From Candidatus Bathyarchaeota archaeon (lineage in GTDB: Archaea > Thermoproteota > Bathyarchaeia > TCS64), in NCBI GenBank assembly GCA_016934355.1, contig JAFGTA010000128.1:1-15136 (forward strand): a stretch of DNA of 15,136 nt. Reading direction: 5' to 3'. Shown one piece after another: positions 6,461-12,453 of the stretch. The position numbers and the translations under genes are program-made. The notes below the pieces were generated by a model, which saw only the letters and a program-made list of their open reading frames with translations, was not told the origin of the DNA and did not search any database. Each line of letters begins with the position of its first letter. The first letter of the stretch is position 1.

Positions 6461-7944
6461 GATAGAATCACTCCTATATAGGCCCCCAGGTTATCGATAA
6501 GAGCCTCCGCGCCCGCCTCCGCCATACCTATGGTGGTCGCGGGCATGACGCCGGTCCACACGACGAGCAACGCCATGACAACAGTCACCGCGAGCATTAT
6601 CGCGGGCGCCTCATGAAGCCCCTTGACGCCCTCCCCGGGAGTTGAGATGAGCTTGTACATGGTCATCAAGTAGTAGCCCATGCTGAACGCGCTGTTCAGG
6701 ACGGCGAGTATGGTTAGCCACATGTATCCCGTCGGTATCACAGAGCTGAACAGGAACAGTTTGCTGATGAAGCCGCCTGTGCCAGGGACGCCGCCTAGGC
6801 CCAGTAGGGCGACGAACAAGGTGATCGTAGTTATGGGCATGGCCCGCCCTATTCCTCTCAGCTCGTCGATGTTTCTGGTATCTGCCTCGTGGACCAGGCT
6901 CCCCGCGCTTAGGAAGGCGAGGCCCTTCATGAGGCTGTGGTTGAAGATGTGGAGCAGCAGCGCCCTTATCCCGAAGGTCGTGCCGGCTGATACGCCGACC
7001 AGCATATAGCCTATCTGGGCTATGCTGCTGTACGCAAGCATCCTCTTGATGTCCTTCTGCATCAGCGCAGTCACGTTGGCGAGGCACATGGTTATAGCCG
7101 CCAGGTACGCAACCGTCATGCTGAACACTTGGGGCTCGAAGAGCACGTAGATGACCCTCGTCAACGCGTAGAGCGCCGTCTCGATCAACATCCCCGACAG
7201 CATGGCGCTGATTGTGCTCGGCGCCTCGGGGTGGGCGTCAGGCAGCCACGTGTGCATGGGCACTATCGCGGACTTTACGCCGAAGCCGATGATTAGTATC
7301 GCGAGCACTAGGTAGAACCAGAGGTTCATGTCTGTGCCTCGGATAACCGTGCTCATCTGGGCGAAGTTCAGTGTGCCCGTCATACCGTAGAGGAGGGCGG
7401 CCCCGAAGAACAGGATGGTGCTTCCGACGCTTCCCATTACCATGTACTTGAAGCCTGCCTCTATAGGCCCAGGCGTCTCCTTTCTGAACGCGACCAGCGC
7501 GTAGCTAGCGATGCCCATCATCTCCCAGAAGATGAAGAGGGTGAACAAGTCGCCCGCGAAGGCGACGCCGATCATCCCGACCACGAGAGCTGAGAGCAGC
7601 GTGTAGTACTCCGTGAGCCTTGTGTCGTGCTCCATGTAGCTGAAGCTGTAGACGTTGGCGAACAGGCCGAGTAGCGAGGCGCTTATCGCCATGTAGATGC
7701 TCATCATGTCGATCTCGAGGCACGCGCCCAGCGGCGGGTTCCCTCCGAGTGTCACAAGCAGGATACCGTCCGCAGTACCCTGAAGCATGGTGTACAGAGT
7801 CCAGACGGATACGACACCCCAGACGCTCACCAGAACAGCGAAGCCGTCCCTGAGCTTCGGGGAACCCATCCTGTCGGCGAGGACGCCGACAAGGACCACC
7901 AGCAGCGGGGCGAACATATAGTAGATAGCTGCGGGTATCACCAC
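6457..7944 (-). CDS. nuoN: NuoN/MrpD-type antiporter-like subunit
   Basis: This is the third antiporter-like channel subunit, 495 residues and about 14 membrane segments. Its place next to K matches the membrane-arm order, and IEAGFKYMVMGSVGSTILFFG is NuoN-like. HTWLPDAHPEAPSTISAMLSG and HSLMKGLAFLSAGSL also resemble MrpD/MbhH-type antiporter subunits. Expected charged residues are present at E141 (FWEMMGIASYALVAF), K224 (FGVKSAIVPMHTW), K340 and K395 (GGFISKLFLF). The TM8 lysine is replaced by glutamate E255. The start is GTG at 7944 (or the next GTG at 7941), overlapping the end of nuoK by 7 bases, with GAGGAGGCT just upstream. Either NuoN or NuoM could be the label used elsewhere; the subunit class is certain, the letter less so. 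Confidence 0.85.
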   Translation of the reverse strand: MVIPAAIYYMFAPLLVVLVGVLADRMGSPKLRDGFAVLVSVWGVVSVWTLYTMLQGTADGILLVTLGGNPPLGACLEIDMMSIYMAISASLLGLFANVYSFSYMEHDTRLTEYYTLLSALVVGMIGVAFAGDLFTLFIFWEMMGIASYALVAFRKETPGPIEAGFKYMVMGSVGSTILFFGAALLYGMTGTLNFAQMSTVIRGTDMNLWFYLVLAILIIGFGVKSAIVPMHTWLPDAHPEAPSTISAMLSGMLIETALYALTRVIYVLFEPQVFSMTVAYLAAITMCLANVTALMQKDIKRMLAYSSIAQIGYMLVGVSAGTTFGIRALLLHIFNHSLMKGLAFLSAGSLVHEADTRNIDELRGIGRAMPITTITLFVALLGLGGVPGTGGFISKLFLFSSVIPTGYMWLTILAVLNSAFSMGYYLMTMYKLISTPGEGVKGLHEAPAIMLAVTVVMALLVVWTGVMPATTIGMAEAGAEALIDNLGAYIGVILS

Positions 7945-8249
7945 TTCAGCCTCCTCAACTCCTGCGCGTCCGTGGTCTTAAACTGCTTATAGGCGTTAAC
8001 TATCAACGCCAAACCAACCGAAACCACTGCTCCACCTGTGACGATGGACATAAACACGATGGATTGCCCCAGGGGGTCAACGACACCCAAGGCGGGGTTC
8101 TGGGTAGCGAAGTAGATGAAAGCAAAGTTACCCGCGTTGAGTATTATCTCGATGCCGAGCAGAATGCGAATCATGTTACGCCTGCTTACACAATATAGTC
8201 CTATCGCGAACATTGCGAAAGCCGAACCAAGCCAAATCGTTGCATCCAT
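7938..8249 (-). CDS. nuoK: NuoK/MrpC-type membrane subunit
   Basis: A 103-residue protein with three membrane segments (about 4-20, 28-48 and 63-86). The second segment carries the conserved glutamate E34 in LLGIEIILNAGN, which lies on the polar axis of complex I. The third segment reads FMSIVTGGAVVSVGLALIV. Where E. coli NuoK has its second glutamate (Glu72, four residues before GLAL) this protein has V75, as in MrpC/MnhC-type proteins. Its ATG overlaps the stop of the preceding J' gene as TAATG, with GAGGAGA about 10 bases upstream. Its own end overlaps nuoN. Confidence 0.92.
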   Translation of the reverse strand: MDATIWLGSAFAMFAIGLYCVSRRNMIRILLGIEIILNAGNFAFIYFATQNPALGVVDPLGQSIVFMSIVTGGAVVSVGLALIVNAYKQFKTTDAQELRRLKW

Positions 8250-8521
8250 TACTTTCGAGTCTCCTCTCTAAGCAGTGCTAGACAGCATATAGCCGTCGTG
8301 AACAGGATAAGTGTCTGGAATACCAGGTCCAATCCTCTGAAGTTCCATAGGAACTCGCTCATCGCGCCTCCTATCTGTGAGCTGGGCTGAGTCGGTATGA
8401 TCTCACTGTGAACCAAGTCGGAACCGGGGAACGGTTCGTTCACGAGAATATAGCCGAACGCAGCGAATATCAGCGCGCTAATGACGAGCCCCGCGACCAA
8501 GCTGGTTCGGTAGTCACTCAT
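8249..8521 (-). CDS. Second half of split NuoJ, MbhE/MrpA-C-terminus-like
   Basis: This is a 90-residue protein with two membrane segments (about 7-25 and 64-83) and a polar loop between them. Its second half, EFLWNFRGLDLVFQTLILFT, matches the pattern of the C-terminus of MrpA and of MbhE (a hydrophobic stretch, then D-F/Y-R-G-x-D-T-L-x-E, then the last helix) better than the C-terminus of an ordinary NuoJ. In the gene order it takes the place of the C-terminal half of NuoJ (compare fpoJ, which is also in two parts in Methanosarcina). The start at 8521 follows GGAGTGATT; the GTG nine bases earlier lies within that site. It overlaps the preceding J gene by 8 bases and nuoK by 1. Family placement is by eye and should be tested with profile searches. 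Confidence 0.7.
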   Translation of the reverse strand: MSDYRTSLVAGLVISALIFAAFGYILVNEPFPGSDLVHSEIIPTQPSSQIGGAMSEFLWNFRGLDLVFQTLILFTTAICCLALLREETRK

Positions 8522-8762
8522 TAGAATCACTCCTCACAAACATGATAACGGAGACGAAGAGAACAACCACAGCTCCGCCATAGATGAGCATCTGGAATAA
8601 CCCAACATATGGGGCGTGCATGGTCCAGTAGAGACCGCCGAGACATATCGCCATCCCGCCCAAGCTTAGGGCGGCATAGAGAATGTCCTTGAGTCCAGAT
8701 GCCATAAAAGCGAAGACTAGGGCTGCGGCGATGAGTGCAATTTGAACTACTTCTGACGCCAC
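8514..8762 (-). CDS. nuoJ: NuoJ N-terminal-type membrane subunit (first half of split NuoJ)
   Basis: An 82-residue protein with three membrane segments, beginning MASEVVQIALIAAALVFAF. The third segment, GLFQMLIYGGAVVVLFVSVI, is the signature of NuoJ transmembrane helix 3 with the tyrosine/double-glycine bulge that sits next to the quinone-proximal end of complex I. E. coli NuoJ is about 184 residues; the missing C-terminal half is supplied by the overlapping next gene. The start is GTG at 8762, with GGGGAG nine bases before it. It is the first gene of the minus-strand run and has a strong BRE/TATA pair about 50 bases upstream. Confidence 0.85.
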   Translation of the reverse strand: MASEVVQIALIAAALVFAFMASGLKDILYAALSLGGMAICLGGLYWTMHAPYVGLFQMLIYGGAVVVLFVSVIMFVRSDSNE

Positions 8763-8808
8763 TACTAACTCCCCTAATCTTGAATCGCATACCTATCAAC
8801 CAAGACAC

Positions 8809-8822
8809 TATAAAAATTTCGC
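8809..8822 (-). promoter_or_regulatory. BRE/TATA promoter of the J-J'-K-N-L-M operon
   Basis: The minus strand reads GCGAAATTTTTATA: a BRE-like GCGAAA (8822-8817) directly followed by the TATA box TTTTTATA (8816-8809). Transcription would start near 8787, leaving a leader of about 25 bases that contains the GGGGAG ribosome binding site of the first gene. It is the best promoter match in the window. Confidence 0.75.
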
Positions 8823-8964
8823 TCCTAAAACCGCTATTTATTCTAGTCTTCCTTACCAACAATAGTTATTTTATAGTCAAGGAAAAAACAAAAATCGCAT
8901 TAAAGCGGTTTGATAATGTCAACCCAACATAAATTCTAGGAATATTCTTATCTGTAGTAAAGTC

Positions 8965-8971
8965 TTATATT
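8965..8971 (+). promoter_or_regulatory. TATA-like element for the A-B-C-D-H-I operon
   Basis: TTATATT, preceded by the A-rich GTAAAGTC, lies about 36 bases before the TTG start of nuoA. Initiation would be expected near 8990-8996, giving a short leader. An alternative AT-rich word (GATAATAAAA, 8973-8982) would make the transcript nearly leaderless. Which one is used cannot be told from sequence. Confidence 0.45.
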
Positions 8972-8986
8972 CGATAATAAAACGCT

Positions 8987-9010
8987 ATGTTGAGGGACCA
9001 AGGTTGCTAG
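8987..9010 (+). other. 7-codon upstream ORF overlapping the nuoA start (uncertain)
   Basis: ATG TTG AGG GAC CAA GGT TGC TAG is an out-of-frame mini-ORF that ends 7 bases inside nuoA. The only in-frame start candidates for nuoA nearby are TTG (9004) and an ATG 11 codons later. Whether the mini-ORF is on the mRNA depends on which TATA element is used, so it may be chance. Confidence 0.2.
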
Positions 9011-9339
9011 TAGGTCTTAGTGGTTTTGCATTAATAATGGGACTAGCACTCGTGGTTGGGATAATCATCTTCGCGTTCGGCAACGAGCTGGCGCCGAAGA
9101 GCCCGGACACCGAGGGAAAGCTAGCCCCGTACGCGTGTGGAGAGCCTATTGCACCGACAAAGGTCAGGGTTAATGTAGAGAATTTCTTCATCTACGCTGT
9201 GTACTTCATGATCTTTGACGTACTCGGTTTCGTGTTGGCCACGACGGTCGCGAAGCCCGTTAACATGTTTGTACCCCTGTTCTACGCCGGTGTAAGTCTG
9301 ATCTCCATAGTAATACTCACCGCCAAGTGGAGGCACTGA
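9004..9339 (+). CDS. nuoA: NuoA-type membrane subunit
   Basis: A 111-residue protein with three membrane segments (about 8-26, 60-80 and 88-107). The loop after the first has the NuoA hallmark KLAPYACGEP with the conserved cysteine C45, and the second segment carries YFMIFDVLGFV. In complex I this segment normally reads FDxE; D72 is kept but L74 replaces the glutamate. NuoA is typical of Fpo/Nuo enzymes and is not part of the classical Mbh, Ech or formate hydrogenlyase hydrogenases, so its presence here is notable. The TTG start at 9004 is preferred because GAGGG lies 7 bases upstream and the resulting N-terminus has normal length. An internal ATG at 9037 would shorten the first membrane helix and has no ribosome binding site. 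It is the first gene of the plus-strand run. Confidence 0.9.
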   Translation: MLVGLSGFALIMGLALVVGIIIFAFGNELAPKSPDTEGKLAPYACGEPIAPTKVRVNVENFFIYAVYFMIFDVLGFVLATTVAKPVNMFVPLFYAGVSLISIVILTAKWRH

Positions 9340-9340
9340 T

Positions 9341-9760
9341 ATGAGCATAATAACATGGGCGAGAACACGTTCCCCGTGGCTTATACACTTAAACGCAGGC
9401 GCATGCAACGCGTGCGACATCGAAGTTGTAGCAGCCTTGACGCCGAGGTATGACGTCGAACGGTTCGGGGCGCTCCTCAAGGGCACGCCGAGGCACGCAG
9501 ACGTCATGGTTGCCTCGGGCAGTGTCCCTAGGAAGATTAGGGACCGGCTCAAGAGGATATATGACCAGATGCCCGAGCCAAAGTTCGTGGTTGCCGTGGG
9601 CTCATGCGCTATAAGCGGCGGAGTCTTCCAGGACTGCTACAACGTCATGGAAGGGATAGACAAGATCATCCCGGTTAACGCCTACATCCCGGGTTGCCCG
9701 CCGAAGCCCGAGGCCATCCTCGACGGCGTCGTAAAGCTCCTAATGAGCGCAGGGTATTGA
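9341..9760 (+). CDS. nuoB: NuoB/hydrogenase small-subunit-like iron-sulfur protein
   Basis: This subunit carries the proximal [4Fe-4S] cluster that passes electrons to the active site of the D subunit. The 139-residue product has four ligand cysteines, C22 and C25 in GACNACDIEV, C89 in VGSCAISGG and C119 in PGCPPKP. The first pair is C-x-x-C, the spacing of group 4 hydrogenase small subunits (MbhJ, EchC, HycG). Complex I and Fpo NuoB instead have two adjacent cysteines. That supports a hydrogenase rather than a quinone-reducing enzyme. The ATG follows the nuoA stop by one base, with GGAGG about 8 bases upstream. The product is shorter than E. coli NuoB (220) and of the size of archaeal hydrogenase versions. 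Confidence 0.95.
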   Translation: MSIITWARTRSPWLIHLNAGACNACDIEVVAALTPRYDVERFGALLKGTPRHADVMVASGSVPRKIRDRLKRIYDQMPEPKFVVAVGSCAISGGVFQDCYNVMEGIDKIIPVNAYIPGCPPKPEAILDGVVKLLMSAGY

Positions 9761-9770
9761 GGTGAAACAA

Positions 9771-10271
9771 GTGTCGATCGAAGAACAACAGAAAGTCGTC
9801 GATGACCTCATAAAGGAGTTTGGCGACGAGAACATCTACAACACCAAGGTCCCCCGGCTCAACAGGGCTTTCGTCAGCGTAAGCAGGGAAAAGCTCCGTG
9901 ATGTCGTCAAGTACCTTAAGGAGGAGCACGGCTTCGAGCACGTGACCACCATCACGGCTGTTGACTTGGACGAAAGCTACGAGATAGTGTACCATCTCCG
10001 CAACTACGGGTTCAGCTTCAGCGTGAAGGTCCCGGTCCCGAAGGATGACCCCAAGGTCCCTAGTATAACGGACATCCTGAACGGGGCTGTGCTCTACGAA
10101 CGGGAGGTAAACGACCTAATGGGAGTCTTCCCTGAGGGGCACCCGGACCCGAAGAGGCTCATCCTCGCCTACGACTGGCCGGATGGAGTACACCCGCTGC
10201 GTAAAGAGTGGGACCTCAAGACACTGCGCGAGAGAGTCGATGGAAAGAACTGGGGGAAAGACGTTGAGTGA
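9771..10271 (+). CDS. nuoC: NuoC-type subunit (HycE N-terminal-domain homologue)
   Basis: This is a structural subunit of the hydrophilic arm that sits against the NuoB/NuoD core; in formate hydrogenlyase the same domain is fused to the N-terminus of HycE. The C-terminal half has the family signature: LYEREVNDLMGVFPEGHPDP, then RLILAYDWPDG and HPLRKEWDL. Length is 166 residues. The start is taken as GTG at 9771 because GAGGTGA is placed 5 bases before it; a GTG at 9762 lies inside that site. The gene follows nuoB by 10 bases and its stop overlaps the start of nuoD. No cofactor ligands are expected or seen. Confidence 0.93.
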   Translation: MSIEEQQKVVDDLIKEFGDENIYNTKVPRLNRAFVSVSREKLRDVVKYLKEEHGFEHVTTITAVDLDESYEIVYHLRNYGFSFSVKVPVPKDDPKVPSITDILNGAVLYEREVNDLMGVFPEGHPDPKRLILAYDWPDGVHPLRKEWDLKTLRERVDGKNWGKDVE

Positions 10272-11445
10272 CCGAGAGTTCGTAATACCGGTGGGTCCAC
10301 AGCACCCGGCGCTTAAGGAGCCCGAGAGCTTCCTATTCACAGTCGACGGCGAGGTAGTCGTCGACGTCGAGCCGCGGATCGGTTACAACCACCGCGGCAT
10401 CGAGAAGGCTATGGAGAGCCGCACCTACATCCAGAACCTGTATATCACTGAGAGGGTCTGCGGAATCTGCAGCAATGCCCACCAGACCGCCTATACAGGG
10501 GCCGTTGAGGAAGTGGGAGGTATAGAGATCCCGAAGAGGGCTGAATACATAAGGGTCTTCGTGCAGGAGCTGGAGCGTATTCACAGTCACCTGCTGTGGC
10601 TTGGCGTTGCTGCGCACGAGATAGGGTTCGACACCCTCTTCTACTACATATGGCGCGACCGCGAAATCGTCATGGACCTCCTTGAAGAGGTCAGCGGCAA
10701 CAGGTGCAACTATGCGATACCGACTGTCGGCGGAGTCAGGAGAGACCTGCCCAAGGACAAGTACCCGAAGTGGCACAAGATGCTTGACGCACTTGGTGAG
10801 CGCACCAACTACTACATCAAAGTGGCTTCCACCGAGAAGACCATCCTAGACAGGGCGATCGGAGTCGGCTACCTGGGCAAGGAGGATATGGTGAGGCTCA
10901 GCGGCAGCGGACCTAACGCGAGGTGCAGCGGCGTCCCATGCGACATCAGGAAATGCTCCCCGTACCTCATCTACGACGAGATACCGTTCGAACACATCGT
11001 AGTAGACAACGGCGATGTCCTAGGCCAAGTGCTTGTAAGAGCCCTTGAAACCCTTGAAGCGGTGAAGATATGCAAGTGGGTTCTGGACAACATCCCGGAA
11101 GGCGAGATAGCGACAAAGTTCAGCCCAATGAGCAAGGTCGCTGAAGGAGAGGCGGTCTACCTCGTGGAGGCGCAGAGGGGTGAGCTTATCCACTACACGA
11201 TAAGCGACGGCAAGAACATGCCGTACAGGCACAAGATAAGGGCGCCGACTCTGGGCAACATCCCTTCGCTGGTGGAGCGCCTCAAGGGCGGCTACATCGC
11301 GGACATCCCCATCGTGCTGGCGGGGATCGACCCGTGCTTCAGCTGCACCGACAGGATGGCGTTCTACGACGAGGGCAAAGACAAGACCTGGACGTGGAAC
11401 GAGGATCAGCTTCTCAAGTATAGAAAGGAGTGGTTCGAGAAATGA
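10264..11445 (+). CDS. nuoD: Group 4 [NiFe]-hydrogenase large subunit (NuoD/HycE-like)
   Basis: This is the catalytic subunit. In complex I, NuoD has lost the nickel-iron ligands; here both pairs are present. The first motif is RVCGICSNAH with C66, C69 and H73, and the second is IDPCFSCTDRM with C358 and C361. The remaining fold markers are family-like: PVGPQHPALKEPESF, IGYNHRGIEKAM, ELERIHSHLLWLG and SGSGPNARCSG. Twenty-nine residues follow R364, as in precursors that HycI-type proteases cut after this arginine. Three further cysteines, C221, C226 and C231, are unusual. The product is 393 residues from a TTG start at 10264 that overlaps the nuoC stop, with GGGGGAAAG just upstream; an ATG at 10240 is possible but less well placed. 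The nuo symbol reflects homology only; function is most likely H2 evolution or uptake. Confidence 0.93.
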   Translation: MSDREFVIPVGPQHPALKEPESFLFTVDGEVVVDVEPRIGYNHRGIEKAMESRTYIQNLYITERVCGICSNAHQTAYTGAVEEVGGIEIPKRAEYIRVFVQELERIHSHLLWLGVAAHEIGFDTLFYYIWRDREIVMDLLEEVSGNRCNYAIPTVGGVRRDLPKDKYPKWHKMLDALGERTNYYIKVASTEKTILDRAIGVGYLGKEDMVRLSGSGPNARCSGVPCDIRKCSPYLIYDEIPFEHIVVDNGDVLGQVLVRALETLEAVKICKWVLDNIPEGEIATKFSPMSKVAEGEAVYLVEAQRGELIHYTISDGKNMPYRHKIRAPTLGNIPSLVERLKGGYIADIPIVLAGIDPCFSCTDRMAFYDEGKDKTWTWNEDQLLKYRKEWFEK

Positions 11446-12452
11446 GTCCATTTACAACCCTAGTTGCGGTTTTCATCTTCCCCGGGCTTTCATTCATTCT
11501 TACATACTCACTCTGGTGCCAGTGGGTGAGCCGAAAGGCTGCCGCGAGGCTCCAGAACAGGCAGGGACCCTTACACACTGGGTGGCAGGGGACTCTTCAG
11601 CCGCTTGCGGACTTCATTAAGCTACTTGTTAAGGAGGATATTACGCCGGCGGCGGCGAACAAGCCTGTGTTTAACTACATGCCTCTCGCGATCTTCGCGA
11701 TTCCACTCGCCGCCACATTCCTGATCCCCATCCAGAGCCTGACAAGCTTCTGGGGGTGGGAGCCGATAGCCAGCTTCGAGGGTGACCTGATCATCGTGCT
11801 ATTCCTCATGAGCATCGTTATCCTCGCGATATTCCTAGGTGGCTGGAGCAGCGGAAGCCTATTCGGCGCTGTTGGCGCCACAAGGGTGGCCCTAATGATG
11901 CTAGCATACGAGATACCGCTGGGGCTTGTGGCTATAGGCCCGGCCATACTGGCGGGAAGTCTGCAGATCAGCAAGGTAGTGGACTGGCAGGTGTATAGCC
12001 TCGGCGCCTTCTTCGCTGCCCCAGACTTAAACGGGCTGCTGGTCGCAGGCGTGCTGTTCATAGGGGTTGTTATCTACGTGATCTGCCTCTTAGCGGAACT
12101 GGAGATGAGACCCTTTGACATCAGTGAAGCCGAGACCGAGATCGTTCACGGATGGCAAGTCGAGTACAGTGGTAAGAAGCTGGCGTTGTTGAACGCTGGG
12201 CACGACATCAAGATGGTGCTCGCGTCGGCGCTAATCACGAGCCTGTTCCTAGGCGGCCCCGCTGGGCCGATACTGCCGCCTGTCATCTGGTTCATCCTCA
12301 AGACTACGCTATGCGTCCTCATCCTGAGTAACCTGAGCGTACTGTTCGCGAGGTTCAGGATCGACCAGATGGTGACAGGCTCTTGGAAGTACCTGGTACC
12401 CCTAGCCGTGCTACAGGTGATGGCCGTAATAGCCCTATCGGGAGTGATCTAA
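11442..12452 (+). CDS. nuoH: NuoH/HycD-type membrane anchor subunit
   Basis: This membrane protein of 336 residues and about eight helices anchors the B/C/D/I module to the ion-pumping arm. In complex I it forms most of the quinone cavity. Seen here are RLQNRQGPLHTGWQG (from residue 36), LQPLADFIKLLVKEDITP, and the charged loop LEMRPFDISEAETEIVHGW followed by EYSGKKLAL (about 221-249), all diagnostic for the family. The ATG at 11442 overlaps the nuoD stop (ATGA) with GGAGTGG upstream. A GTG four codons earlier falls in that site and is not used. Such conserved acidic loops occur in both quinone-reducing enzymes and hydrogenases, so this subunit does not settle the acceptor. Confidence 0.95.
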   Translation: MSPFTTLVAVFIFPGLSFILTYSLWCQWVSRKAAARLQNRQGPLHTGWQGTLQPLADFIKLLVKEDITPAAANKPVFNYMPLAIFAIPLAATFLIPIQSLTSFWGWEPIASFEGDLIIVLFLMSIVILAIFLGGWSSGSLFGAVGATRVALMMLAYEIPLGLVAIGPAILAGSLQISKVVDWQVYSLGAFFAAPDLNGLLVAGVLFIGVVIYVICLLAELEMRPFDISEAETEIVHGWQVEYSGKKLALLNAGHDIKMVLASALITSLFLGGPAGPILPPVIWFILKTTLCVLILSNLSVLFARFRIDQMVTGSWKYLVPLAVLQVMAVIALSGVI

Positions 12453-12453
12453 G

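Larger units (their letters stand above)
8763..9003. promoter_or_regulatory. Divergent promoter region between the two hydrogenase operons
   Basis: This 241-base, strikingly AT-rich stretch separates the membrane-arm operon (minus) from the catalytic operon (plus). Besides the two promoter elements listed separately, it contains additional TATA-like words (TTTTATAG near 8872-8878 and TTTATT near 8835-8841), runs of A, and no convincing gene. A common regulator could control both operons from here; no clear long palindrome is seen. Confidence 0.6.

Noticed and set aside
8527..8862. A 111-codon minus-strand frame covering the J gene and its promoter
   Set aside because: It runs through the BRE/TATA element and is out of frame with the clear NuoJ helix 3 signature.
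8735..8932. A 65-codon plus-strand frame in the divergent promoter region
   Set aside because: AT-rich sequence with promoter elements, no ribosome binding site, and overlap with the start of the J gene.
10183..10263. N-terminal extension of the large subunit upstream of the TTG
   Set aside because: It lies within the conserved HPLRKEW end of NuoC and matches no large-subunit N-terminus.
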